Position numbers and translations under genes: made by a program. 64,000 nucleotides of DNA. It comes from an uncultured Rhodocyclaceae bacterium (GTDB taxonomy: Bacteria; Pseudomonadota; Gammaproteobacteria; Burkholderiales; Rhodocyclaceae). The notes under the pieces are model-generated. The model was not told where the DNA came from. It saw only the letters and a list, made by a program, of their open reading frames with translations, and made no database searches. Location of the stretch: positions 1 to 64,000 of the forward strand of contig CAKQRL010000006.1 in assembly GCA_934271525.1 (NCBI GenBank), in the 5' to 3' direction. Within the stretch, counting starts at the first letter, position 1; each line of letters opens with the position of its first letter. Below, piece by piece: positions 16,543 to 24,433 of this stretch.

Positions 16543-17201
16543 TTGTTCGCATTGTTTTATCCCTTTTAATAGCGGTTTTTTTAACGGTGAATGCGTGGGC
16601 AGAAAAAGCCGACCGTGAAAAACCAATGTTAATTGAAGCCGATTTCGCCACCATTGACGACAAAGAAAAAGTGCAAGTGTTAGAAGGCAATGTGATTATT
16701 ACCAAAGGCACCATACGCCTAGAAGCTGCCCGAGTGCGCATTGTGGAAGATCAATACGGCTACCAAAAAGGCACGGCGTTTAAATATGCGAATCGCCGAG
16801 CGTATTTTCGCCAAAAACGTGAAGGCGTGGATGAATACATTGAAGGCAAGGCGGACCGCATTGTTTATGATGGCAATTACGAAGTGGCGGAGTTAATTGG
16901 CAATGCGTGGGTAAAAAGCGGCAAAGATGAAGTCAAAGGCGCTTATATTCGCTACAACGCAATGAATGAAACTTATTTTGTAAACAACGGCTCGGATGAA
17001 GCGCAAAAAAGCATCCGCCAAAATCCCAAATCTGCCCGAGTGCGAGCCATTATCCAACCAAGGAATAAAACCGACAAAAATAATGCCAAAGTTGATTCCA
17101 AAAAAAAGTCCAAAGGCGCTTTGCCTAAGAATCAGCCAATTTTATTAAAACCCGCAGTTGAACTCACGCCAAGCGAATCGCAAACTGCGCAAATGCCGTG
17201 A
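16539..17201 (+). CDS. lptA: LPS export periplasmic protein LptA
   Basis: The 220-residue product has a signal peptide (MIVRIVLSLLIAVFLTVNAW-A) and the OstA/LptA jellyroll (ADFATIDDKEKVQVLEGNVI, TIRLEAARVRIVEDQYGYQK, EYIEGKADRIVYDGNYEVAE). It polymerises into the periplasmic bridge that carries LPS. A Lys-rich C-terminal tail of about 50 residues exceeds the usual length. The expected downstream lptB is missing; a repeat pair and the convergent bcp follow. Confidence 0.93.
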   Translation: MIVRIVLSLLIAVFLTVNAWAEKADREKPMLIEADFATIDDKEKVQVLEGNVIITKGTIRLEAARVRIVEDQYGYQKGTAFKYANRRAYFRQKREGVDEYIEGKADRIVYDGNYEVAELIGNAWVKSGKDEVKGAYIRYNAMNETYFVNNGSDEAQKSIRQNPKSARVRAIIQPRNKTDKNNAKVDSKKKSKGALPKNQPILLKPAVELTPSESQTAQMP

Positions 17202-17260
17202 TTTTCCACGGTAAACTTTTTATTTTTTTGAAAAATTTTTGCCGTTTACCGTGGATTTTT
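17201..17260. repeat. Inverted pair of the CCACGGTMAAC element (bidirectional terminator-like)
   Basis: CCACGGTAAAC, a T7-GAAAA tract, then GTTTACCGTGG followed by ATTTTT. It lies between convergent lptA and bcp, a position where it can end both transcripts. Confidence 0.9.
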
Positions 17261-17276
17261 GGTTTTTTTTATTTTT

Positions 17277-17759
17277 TTATTGGTTCAATTCCAAAACCGC
17301 TTGCAAAACTTCATCAACGTGGTTGGGAATTTTGACTTTGAGCCATTGTTGGCGCAAAACGCCATTTTCATCAAACAAAAAAGTGCTGCGCACAATGCCA
17401 CGCACATCTTTGCCATACATTTTTTTGGGTTGAATCACGCCAAACAAATTGCAAACTTCTTCGTTAGGGTCGGCGGCAAGTGGAAAAGGCAGATTTTCTT
17501 TTTCAATGAATTTTTTATGCCGTGCGATGGTATCGCGCGAAATGCCCAAAACAAAAGCATTTGCTTTTTGAAAATCTGCAAATTTTGCCGCAAAATCTTG
17601 CGCTTCTTTGGTGCAACCGCTGGTTAAATCGCGGGGGTAAAAATACAAAACAAAAATTTTATTTAATGCCAATTCTGGCGTAAAAGTTTCAATATTTCCT
17701 TTAAAATCAACGGTTTCAATAGAAAAATATGGAATTTTTTCGTTTAAAATTATCGGCAT
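17277..17759 (-). CDS. bcp: Peroxiredoxin of the Bcp/PrxQ family
   Basis: The 160-residue thioredoxin-fold peroxidase has the peroxidatic cysteine at about Cys49 (FYPRDLTSGCTKEAQDF). It reduces hydrogen peroxide and organic hydroperoxides. The resolving cysteine five residues later, present in E. coli Bcp (TKEAC), is Gln here, so it probably works as a 1-Cys type or uses Cys102-like NEEVCNLFG. Length is normal. A ribosome binding site AAAGGAAAAC precedes the ATG. It lies just downstream of tRNA-Leu on the same strand. Confidence 0.92.
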   Translation of the reverse strand: MPIILNEKIPYFSIETVDFKGNIETFTPELALNKIFVLYFYPRDLTSGCTKEAQDFAAKFADFQKANAFVLGISRDTIARHKKFIEKENLPFPLAADPNEEVCNLFGVIQPKKMYGKDVRGIVRSTFLFDENGVLRQQWLKVKIPNHVDEVLQAVLELNQ

Positions 17760-17773
17760 TTTTGTTTTCCTTT

Positions 17774-17859
17774 TGGTGCCCGGGAAGGGACTCGAACCCT
17801 CACGTTTTTTGAACGCCAGAACCTAAATCTGGTGCGTCTACCAATTTCGCCACCCGGGC
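17774..17859 (-). tRNA. tRNA-Leu(UAG)
   Basis: The minus strand folds as an 86-nt class II tRNA: acceptor GCCCGGG/CCCGGGC, D arm with TTGGTAGACGC, anticodon stem CCAGA/TCTGG with loop TTTAGGT (anticodon TAG), a variable arm with CGTTCAAAAAACGTG, T arm GGTTCGAGTCC, and an encoded ACCA end. Confidence 0.95.
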
Positions 17860-17900
17860 GTAAAATGCCGCATTATACGTTTTTGTTGAAAAATAAAAAA

Positions 17901-18416
17901 ATGAAAAATATTTTTACTTTGTTTTTTTTGCTTTTTGTGGGCAATGCCGCAGCGCTTGATTTGTTGCATTTGGGCAAATTTTGCCTAGATTCTCGCGCCG
18001 CGCCAACGGAGTCTGGTCTTCCTTTGTTTTTATACCCTTGCCACGCCAAAGAACGCCAGCGTTGGGAGTTTACAACCCTTGATTCTTCCCGTGTTTTAAT
18101 CCAAATGTGGCCGCACGCTTGCATTGCCAATGTGAAAGGCAGTGTTGTTGTGCGGCTTTGCCAGTTTGATGAAAACGAAGTGTGGTTTGTGGAAAACAAT
18201 ATTAAAGGCGGCACTTACCGCCAAGGCGATTATTGTTTGGGCGTGCAAACAATCAAACAAGGTGCAAAAATTGAGTTATTACCTTGTGAAAACAAGGCGG
18301 ATTCGGTCTCTCCCACGCAATTTTGGACGGTAACCAACGCGTTGGATTTTTGGCTACAAAAAACCCGCCCGCGTGAACGGGCATTGCAACCCGGGGAATT
18401 GCGCAATGGTTGGTGA
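17901..18416 (+). CDS. Secreted protein with a ricin-B-like beta-trefoil
   Basis: The product is 171 residues: a signal peptide (MKNIFTLFFLLFVGNAAA), then three similar segments typical of ricin-type beta-trefoils (LGKFCLDSR...CHAKERQRWEF; ACIANVKGSVVVRLCQFD with VWFVE; YCLGVQTIKQG...LLPCEN with FWTV). Each contains paired cysteines and a Q/F-x-W-like end. Such domains usually bind carbohydrate; the CdtA/CdtC toxin subunits are also built this way, but I see no CdtB and do not assign toxin function. The reading frame upstream runs through tRNA-Leu, so the start is ATG 17901. It is not obviously in an operon. Confidence 0.6.
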   Translation: MKNIFTLFFLLFVGNAAALDLLHLGKFCLDSRAAPTESGLPLFLYPCHAKERQRWEFTTLDSSRVLIQMWPHACIANVKGSVVVRLCQFDENEVWFVENNIKGGTYRQGDYCLGVQTIKQGAKIELLPCENKADSVSPTQFWTVTNALDFWLQKTRPRERALQPGELRNGW

Positions 18417-18476
18417 TTTTCTGCGGTCGACGTAAAATGGCGCAATTATTTGAATGTTTTTTCAAAGGAAAAAATA

Positions 18477-19256
18477 ATGGACAATGAAATTATTTTTAGC
18501 GTTGCCGAATGCCGCAACGACAAAAAAGTAACCGAAGGCAAAACCGTTTGCGTGCAAGGCTACATTATGCAAGTGCGCCAAACCGAAGACCAACAAGGTT
18601 ATACGTTTAGCTTGTGTGATGATTTAATTAATCTTTCGGCAAAAATTGATTGCGTGCTCTACACCTACGGTGAAGCGTTTTTACAAGGCATTTCAGAAAA
18701 TTCTTTGGTTTGCGTAACGGCAAAAGTGCAGATTTTCCAAGGCATCAAAGAGTTGGCAGTAACTGATATTGTTGCCGTTCCGCAAGAATATTTTATCAAC
18801 ACCACCAAAGTGGCGTTAATTACCACGCCCGGCTCGCCCGCTTTGGTTGATATTCATTATATTTTGGACGGTTTGGTGGAAATCAAAGATTATTTGGCAG
18901 AACCTGATTTATCCAATGATCGCCTATGCGCCAACTATTGCGCCGCCATTGAAAAAGCAAAGAGCGACCCAGAAGTTGGTTATATTTTATTTTGCCGTGG
19001 CGTGGGCTATGAAAATTCGTGGGAAATTTACAACAATCCCAAGCTCATTGCCGCCATTCGGGAAGCACGCAAATCCAAAGTGTTCATCACCGGTTTGGGT
19101 TATATTGAAGAAGATTTTCACCGCCGAGTTTTTATGGCGGATGCCGCCGCTGATTTTGATACCGTCACACCCACAATGGCAGCCGTTGAAGTGGTGAGCA
19201 AAATTTTGTTCAAAAAAACGTGGAAAGAGTGGATTACTTTTTCTTCGGTTGTTTAA
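18477..19256 (+). CDS. Miniature XseA-like protein 1 (ExoVII large-subunit homologue without C-terminal region)
   Basis: The 259-residue product has an N-terminal OB fold (about residues 15-105; VCVQGYIMQVRQTEDQQGYT) and a region matching the XseA catalytic domain: VALITTPGSPALVDIHYILD, VGYILFCRGVGYENSWEIYN, VFITGLGYIEEDFHRRVFMA, TVTPTMAAVEVVSK. XseA is about 450 residues; the long coiled-coil C-terminus that binds XseB is absent. The XseA GHExD motif (catalytic His and Asp) is GYIEE here, while the Arg of RGGGS is kept. Activity as an exonuclease is therefore doubtful. AAAGGAAAAAATA precedes ATG 18477. A related protein lies convergently downstream. Confidence 0.65.
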   Translation: MDNEIIFSVAECRNDKKVTEGKTVCVQGYIMQVRQTEDQQGYTFSLCDDLINLSAKIDCVLYTYGEAFLQGISENSLVCVTAKVQIFQGIKELAVTDIVAVPQEYFINTTKVALITTPGSPALVDIHYILDGLVEIKDYLAEPDLSNDRLCANYCAAIEKAKSDPEVGYILFCRGVGYENSWEIYNNPKLIAAIREARKSKVFITGLGYIEEDFHRRVFMADAAADFDTVTPTMAAVEVVSKILFKKTWKEWITFSSVV

Positions 19257-19299
19257 AAAATATTTTTCAAATATTTTTCAAAAATCAACATTCAAAAAA

Positions 19300-19352
19300 A
19301 TCCACGGTCAACGTGGATTTTTTTTGAAAAAATTTGCGATTTACCGTGGAAA
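19300..19352. repeat. Inverted CCACGGTMAAC pair with an extra nested hairpin
   Basis: CCACGGTCAAC at 19302-19312 is followed at once by GTGGATTT, so TCCACG-GTCAA-CGTGGA also forms a small hairpin. A T8-GAAAA tract and ATTTACCGTGG follow. It separates the two convergent XseA-like genes and supplies the stop of the second. Confidence 0.85.
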
Positions 19353-20219
19353 GTTTGGTTTTTGGGAAGTCATATATTCCGCCCACGTTTTTCCAAAAAG
19401 AAGTAAACAGGCTGCTTCAATGGCAGCCATTGTGGGAGTTGTTGCGTCTATTTCTGCAGCATCGTCTGCTCTTGTTTTCTCTTGTTGGCGGTTATATTGA
19501 GCGTGTCCCAACCCTGTAATGAATGTTTTTTGTTTTTGTCGCTGGGCATATTTTATTGTTTGAATCAACTCATCTTCGTCAAAAGCCGCAACCCAGTTGG
19601 GCTTTCCTTGTTTTTCATCCCATCCACCGCAACAAAATAAGATATGGCTGATTTCGTTATCATCTGCCGCTTCTCTGATTTTTTCGCAATGTTTTTTGCA
19701 TATTGTTGCTGTGTCTTCATTTAGGTTGTTAAAGTTGATTAGAAATTCTTTAATTTCAACAATGCCCTTTAAAACGTGTTGAATGTCGTTCAAAGCGGCA
19801 CTTTTCGGGGTTGTGATAACGCCTATTTTCTGTTCTTTAATGGCTACTTCTGCTTGGTTAAAATTTTGAATGGCTAATTGATTGATTTCGGTTTGAATCA
19901 TCCCTTCCACCAAAACAACACTACCTTCACAAAATTGCAATAGTGGTGCGTTGTAGGCGAAATAGCTATACGAGCCATCGGTGTTTTGTATGAGTTCGTG
20001 AGATTTGTTGAAATTTTTGTCTTGTGGGAAAAGAATACATTTGATTTTTATGGATGAATTCTCTTCATCTACCAAGTCAAAGGTGTCGCCCTGCGGTTTT
20101 TTGTCTATGTTTTTAATTTTTCCCTTTACAAAAATAATTTGCTTGTGTTGACGATTAGGAAGGTTCAAAAAATCCGCAACGGTCTTCGTGGGGTTGGGTA
20201 ATTGTGCCAATGTGTTCAT
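19341..20219 (-). CDS. Miniature XseA-like protein 2
   Basis: The 292-residue product is a diverged relative of the convergent neighbour. It has an OB fold (FVKGKIKNIDKKPQGDTFDL) and XseA-like motifs: IGVITTPKSAALNDIQHVLK, SHILFCCGGWDEKQGKPN, TFITGLGHAQYNRQQEKTRA, TTPTMAAIEAACLLLFG. The Arg of the XseA RGGGS motif is Cys and the Asp of GHExD is Tyr, while the His is kept. It lacks the C-terminal coiled coil. It ends Asn-Phe-Pro-Arg-stop in the repeat. Function unknown; single-stranded DNA binding is a reasonable guess. Confidence 0.65.
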   Translation of the reverse strand: MNTLAQLPNPTKTVADFLNLPNRQHKQIIFVKGKIKNIDKKPQGDTFDLVDEENSSIKIKCILFPQDKNFNKSHELIQNTDGSYSYFAYNAPLLQFCEGSVVLVEGMIQTEINQLAIQNFNQAEVAIKEQKIGVITTPKSAALNDIQHVLKGIVEIKEFLINFNNLNEDTATICKKHCEKIREAADDNEISHILFCCGGWDEKQGKPNWVAAFDEDELIQTIKYAQRQKQKTFITGLGHAQYNRQQEKTRADDAAEIDATTPTMAAIEAACLLLFGKTWAEYMTSQKPNFPR

Positions 20220-20272
20220 TGTGCTTTCTTTTACAAAAAATTAAAAAATCAAATCTACCACGGAAAAAAGCT

Positions 20273-20306
20273 GTTTTACAAAGTTAACACGTTTTATAAA
20301 GTTAAC
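20273..20306 (+). promoter_or_regulatory. 16-bp direct repeat upstream of nqrA
   Basis: GTTTTACAAAGTTAAC (20273-20288) and GTTTTATAAAGTTAAC (20291-20306) differ at one base and are spaced 18 bp apart, about 100 bases before nqrA. Tandem copies of this kind are typical of response-regulator or other dimer-binding sites. The interval 20220-20409 holds no gene, and I do not see an unambiguous -35/-10 pair. Confidence 0.5.
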
Positions 20307-20409
20307 CGCCATCAAGGTTTTTGGGGCAAAAAATCTGCTTAAATTTTTCATTGTTTTTGTTTAAAATACGGCGTTTTTTATACGTCAGCAAAAAAAGTTC
20401 GGGGTGCGA

Positions 20410-21756
20410 ATGATTAAAATCTCTCGCGGATTAGACGTGCCAATTCTCGGTGCGCCGCAACAGACGGTATCAACCGCCAAGGTCAACAAAGTGGCACTTT
20501 TGCCTGCCGATTTTGTGGGAATCAAACCGAGTTTGCTCATCCAAGAAGGCGACAAAGTGCAAGCCGGGCAAGCGATTTTTAAAGATCGCAACAACCCGGG
20601 CATTGTTTTCACAGCGCCTTTGGGTGGCATAGTTCAAAAAATAAAACGTGGCGCACGAAGGATGATTGAATCCATTACCATTGCCACAGACGAAAACGCA
20701 CCGCGTGTGGCGTTTTCCAAGCTAACAGATAAAGAAATTTTAAATGCCCAAGCCAATTTTATTCGGCAACGTTTGATTGAATCGGGCGCTTGGGTGGCTT
20801 TGCGAACGCGGCCATTTTCCAAAATTCCAGCGGCAGAATCAACGCCGGATGCCTTATTTATTACGGCGATAGATACCCATCCATTGTCGGTGGATCCGCG
20901 CATTGCCGCCAAAGAGTTGGATCCAACAGGCAAATTTTTCCACGGCGGGGTTGCGGCATTGTCCAAAATCGCGCCGATTTTTTTGTGCCAAGCGCCGGGC
21001 GATTTGTGGCAAGGCGCCGATTTGCCTAATGTGAAAACCGAAATTTTTGAAGGCCCGCATCCAGCGGGTTTGCCCGGCACGCACATTCATTTTTTGCGGC
21101 CAGTCAGTTTAAAACACACGGTTTGGCATGTGAATTACCAAGATGTGATTGCCATCGGCGCTTTGTTTTTGGAAGGGCAATTTTTAACCGAGCGCGTGAT
21201 TGCTTTGGCAGGCCCAGTGGTTAAAAAACCGCGTTTAATCAAGACGCATTTGGGCGCTGATTTGTTGGCATTAACGCAAAATGAATTAAAAGAAGGCGAA
21301 AACCGCATTGTGTCTGGTTCTATTTTGGGCGGGCGCACGGCAAAAGCGGATACGGCATTTTTGGGACGCTACCACTTGCAAGTTTCTTGCTTGAAAGAAG
21401 GGCGCGAGCGCGAAATGTTTCATTATTTCCGTTTGGGCTTCAATAAGCATTCCGTTAAAAATATTTTTATTTCCAAATTGCTGGGCAACAAAAAATTTGC
21501 CATGGATACTTCCACCAACGGCTCGGCGCGGGCAATTGTTTCCGTTGGCAATTATGAATCGGTGATGCCTTTGGATATTTTGGCAACGCCTTTGTTGCGT
21601 TATTTGGTGGCAGGCGATACCGAAATGGCGCAAAAATTAGGCGCTTTGGAATTGGATGAAGAAGATTTGGCGCTTTGTTCTTATGTTTGCGCAGGCAAAT
21701 ACGAATACGGCCCGATTTTGCGCGATGTTTTAACGCGCATTGAAAAGGAGGGCTAA
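20410..21756 (+). CDS. nqrA: Na+-translocating NADH:quinone oxidoreductase subunit A
   Basis: The 448-residue product starts MIKISRGLDVPILGAP at ATG 20410 (a GTG two codons earlier is possible) and shows NqrA signatures: PADFVGIKPSLLIQEGDKVQ, HPAGLPGTHIHFL, DYQDV-like NYQDVIAIG, LLRYLVAGDTEMAQKLGALE, ALCSYVCAGKYEYGPILR. NqrA is the peripheral cytoplasmic subunit thought to hold quinone. It is the first gene of nqrABCDEF; the next gene starts directly after its stop. Confidence 0.96.
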   Translation: MIKISRGLDVPILGAPQQTVSTAKVNKVALLPADFVGIKPSLLIQEGDKVQAGQAIFKDRNNPGIVFTAPLGGIVQKIKRGARRMIESITIATDENAPRVAFSKLTDKEILNAQANFIRQRLIESGAWVALRTRPFSKIPAAESTPDALFITAIDTHPLSVDPRIAAKELDPTGKFFHGGVAALSKIAPIFLCQAPGDLWQGADLPNVKTEIFEGPHPAGLPGTHIHFLRPVSLKHTVWHVNYQDVIAIGALFLEGQFLTERVIALAGPVVKKPRLIKTHLGADLLALTQNELKEGENRIVSGSILGGRTAKADTAFLGRYHLQVSCLKEGREREMFHYFRLGFNKHSVKNIFISKLLGNKKFAMDTSTNGSARAIVSVGNYESVMPLDILATPLLRYLVAGDTEMAQKLGALELDEEDLALCSYVCAGKYEYGPILRDVLTRIEKEG

Positions 21757-22974
21757 ATGAAAGCCTTACGCAATATGTTGGACAAAATCGCTCCGCAATT
21801 TGAAGCGGGCGGCAAGTTTGAAAAATGGAAAGCTTTGTATGAAGCCACCGATACATTTTTGTATCGCCCATCCAATGTAACCAAAAGCAGTGCGCACGTT
21901 CGGGATGGCATTGATTTAAAACGAATGATGATTATCGTTTGGCTTTGCGCTTTTCCGGCGATGTTTTGGGCAATGTGGAATGTGGGGCATCAAGCCAATT
22001 TGGCGTATTTGGCAAACCCCGATTTGTTGATTTTGGAAAAAAATTGGCGTCTACCGTGGATTTCTTGCTTGGCAGGGTTTAATCCGCAAAGTTGTTGGGA
22101 TAATTTTATCCACGGCGCTTTTTATTTTGTTCCCGTTTATGCCACCACTTTTGTTGTGGGCGGTTTTTGGGAAGTGTTGTTCGCCAGCATTAGAAAACAC
22201 GAAGTCAATGAAGGTTTTTTTGTGACTTCCATTTTGTTTTCTTTAATTGTTCCGCCAACGATTCCGCTTTGGCAAGTGGCGCTGGGCATTTCTTTTGGCG
22301 TGGTTTTGGCAAAAGAAGTTTTTGGCGGCACGGGCAAAAACTTTTTGAATCCCGCTTTGGCTGGGCGTGCTTTTTTGTTTTTTGCTTATCCGGCGCAAAT
22401 TTCAGGCGATGCCGTTTGGGTTGCCGTGGATGGTTTAACACAAGCCACACCTTTGGCTTTGGCGGCATCGGGCGGTGTGGCGGCAATTGAAAACGCCGGC
22501 ATTTCGTGGATGAATGCTTTTGTTGGTTTTGTTCCCGGTTCTATGGGGGAAACCAGCACCTTGGCAATTATGCTGGGCGGCGTTTTGTTGTTGCTTTCTG
22601 GCATTTCTGCTTGGCGCACGGTCTTGGCGGTGTTTTTGGGAATGCTTGCCATTAGTTCTTTGTTCAATTGGATTGGTTCTGCGACCAATCCAATGTTTGC
22701 CGTTCCGTGGTATTGGCATTTTGTGTTGGGTGGTTTTGCTTTTGGGTTATTTTTTATGACCACCGACCCCGTTTCCGCCGCAATGACTTCCACAGGCAAA
22801 TGGATTTACGGTTTTTTAATTGGTGCGATGGTGGTGTTGATTCGCGTCGTCAACCCCGCTTTTCCCGAAGGAATGATGCTGGCCATTTTGCTGGGCAATT
22901 TGTGCGCACCGTTAATTGATTATTTTGTTATGCAATCCAATATCAAACGGAGGATGGCACGCGATGAGCACTGA
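21757..22974 (+). CDS. nqrB: Na+-NQR subunit B
   Basis: The 405-residue membrane protein has about ten helices. The covalent FMN site is DGLTQATPLA (Thr231, fitting D-g-x-x-x-A-T). FGGTGKNFLNPALAGRAFLF and GDAVWVAVDG are typical. NqrB carries sodium and riboflavin/FMN redox steps. GGAGGGCTAA precedes the ATG. Residues LEKNWRLPWISC near 95-105 fall on a copy of the dispersed repeat. Confidence 0.95.
   Translation: MKALRNMLDKIAPQFEAGGKFEKWKALYEATDTFLYRPSNVTKSSAHVRDGIDLKRMMIIVWLCAFPAMFWAMWNVGHQANLAYLANPDLLILEKNWRLPWISCLAGFNPQSCWDNFIHGAFYFVPVYATTFVVGGFWEVLFASIRKHEVNEGFFVTSILFSLIVPPTIPLWQVALGISFGVVLAKEVFGGTGKNFLNPALAGRAFLFFAYPAQISGDAVWVAVDGLTQATPLALAASGGVAAIENAGISWMNAFVGFVPGSMGETSTLAIMLGGVLLLLSGISAWRTVLAVFLGMLAISSLFNWIGSATNPMFAVPWYWHFVLGGFAFGLFFMTTDPVSAAMTSTGKWIYGFLIGAMVVLIRVVNPAFPEGMMLAILLGNLCAPLIDYFVMQSNIKRRMARDEH
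22034..22063. repeat. Single CCACGGTMAAC-type copy inside nqrB
   Basis: GTCTACCGTGG at 22049-22059 is preceded by TTTGGAAAAAAATT. One mismatch to the core; read in frame as KNWRLPWIS. Confidence 0.6.
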
Positions 22975-23755
22975 AAAAGAATCGGTTGCCAAAACATTAT
23001 CGGTAGCCTTAATTGTCAGTTTGGTTTCTGCCGTTTTTGTTGCTGGTGCGGCAGTGGGTTTAAAACCTGTTCAAAAGGAAAACCGCCAAATTGATATGCA
23101 AAAAAGCATTTTGCAAATTGCGCAGTTGTTGCCGCAAGGCAATGCCAATGCCGATGAAATCAAACGCATTTTTAATAGCCAAATTGAAGCCAAAGTGGTG
23201 GATTTAAAATCGGGTTTGTATTTGGAAAATGAAGACCCGAATACTATCAATCCCTTGTTGTTGGCATCCGATTCTGCGCAATCGGTGGCGTTGTCGGCTA
23301 ATGAAGACATTGCCAACATCAAACGGCGTGAAAACAAAAGCGTGGTGTATTGGGCAAAAGATGAAAACGGCACCATTCAAAGTTTGATTTTGCCCGTGCG
23401 CGGTTACGGGCTTTGGTCTACTTTATACGGCTTTTTGGCGATTAAAGAAGATTTAAACACCGTGGTCGGTTTGGGTTTTTACCAACACGGGGAGACTCCC
23501 GGCTTAGGTGGCGAAGTAGACAACCCCAAATGGAAAGCCAAATGGATTGGCAAAGAATTGTTCCAAGGTGAGCAACTCAACATTCACGTTATCAAAGGCA
23601 ATGTCAAAGATTCTGACCCCGATGCCGCCCACAAAGTGGATGGTTTGGCTGGGGCATCTTTAACCAGCCGCGGCGTGAATAATTTGGTTAATTTTTGGTT
23701 AGGCGAACAAGGTTTTGGTGCTTATTTGCAACAACTGCGCAAAGGGGAGGCTTAA
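22964..23755 (+). CDS. nqrC: Na+-NQR subunit C, with Ser at the flavin acceptor position
   Basis: The 263-residue product has an N-terminal helix (LSVALIVSLVSAVFVAGAAV) and a periplasmic FMN-binding domain (GYGLWSTLYGFLAIKEDLNT, YQHGETPGLGGEVDNPKWKA). The ApbE flavinylation motif, usually DGxSGAT, is DGLAGAS, so the covalent acceptor would be Ser232 instead of Thr. ATG 22964 overlaps the nqrB end and has GGAGG upstream; the longer frame from 22916 is inside nqrB. Confidence 0.95.
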   Translation: MSTEKESVAKTLSVALIVSLVSAVFVAGAAVGLKPVQKENRQIDMQKSILQIAQLLPQGNANADEIKRIFNSQIEAKVVDLKSGLYLENEDPNTINPLLLASDSAQSVALSANEDIANIKRRENKSVVYWAKDENGTIQSLILPVRGYGLWSTLYGFLAIKEDLNTVVGLGFYQHGETPGLGGEVDNPKWKAKWIGKELFQGEQLNIHVIKGNVKDSDPDAAHKVDGLAGASLTSRGVNNLVNFWLGEQGFGAYLQQLRKGEA

Positions 23756-23758
23756 AAA

Positions 23759-24421
23759 ATGGCAAAAACAATTTCCGCCAAAGAAGCGCTTTTTGGTCCC
23801 ATTTTTGAAAACAACCCCATTGCTTTGCAAATTTTGGGCATTTGCTCTGCCTTGGCGGTCACTTCCAACTTAAAAACCGCGCTGGTGATGGCAATTTCGC
23901 TCACGCTGGTTACCGCTTTTTCTAATTTATTCATTGCAATGATTAGAAACCAAATTCCCGCCTCCATTCGTATGATTGTGCAAATGGTGATTATTGCCTC
24001 CTTGGTGATTGTGGTAGACCAAGTTTTGCAAGCCTATGCGTATAGTTTGGCAAAACAACTTTCTGTTTTTGTCGGCTTAATTATTACCAACTGCATTGTG
24101 ATGGGCAGAGCCGAAGCCTTTGCCATGCAAAACCCGCCCGGCATTTCCTTTTTGGATGGCATTGGCAATGGTTTGGGTTACAGCGCAATGTTGTTGACGT
24201 TGGGCGTTATTCGGGAGCTTTTTGGTTCTGGCAAGTTGTTTGGCATCAGCATTTTGCAAACGGTCAATGATGGCGGTTGGTATATCCCCAACGGTTTGTT
24301 GCTTTTGCCGCCTTCTGCTTTCTTTTTGATTGGTTTAATCATTTGGGCATTGCGCACCGCCAAAAAAGACCAAGCAGAACCTGCCGCTTTTCGCCTTGCC
24401 CCACAAGTTAAAGAAGATTAA
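23759..24421 (+). CDS. nqrD: Na+-NQR subunit D
   Basis: The 220-residue protein has six membrane helices of the NqrDE/RnfAE family (NPIALQILGICSALAVTSNL, SVFVGLIITNCIVMGRAEAF). NqrD and NqrE are antiparallel homologues that together bind a 2Fe-2S cluster in the membrane and gate sodium. A GGGGAGG ribosome binding site lies just before the start, three bases after nqrC. Confidence 0.95.
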   Translation: MAKTISAKEALFGPIFENNPIALQILGICSALAVTSNLKTALVMAISLTLVTAFSNLFIAMIRNQIPASIRMIVQMVIIASLVIVVDQVLQAYAYSLAKQLSVFVGLIITNCIVMGRAEAFAMQNPPGISFLDGIGNGLGYSAMLLTLGVIRELFGSGKLFGISILQTVNDGGWYIPNGLLLLPPSAFFLIGLIIWALRTAKKDQAEPAAFRLAPQVKED

Positions 24422-24433
24422 AGGACACAAACC

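Noticed and set aside
17832..17900. N-terminal extension of the beta-trefoil protein through tRNA-Leu
   Set aside because: It overlaps the tRNA, and ATG 17901 gives a clean signal peptide.
17901..18416. Cytolethal distending toxin subunit
   Set aside because: Only a beta-trefoil is supported; no cdtB or second cdt gene is nearby.
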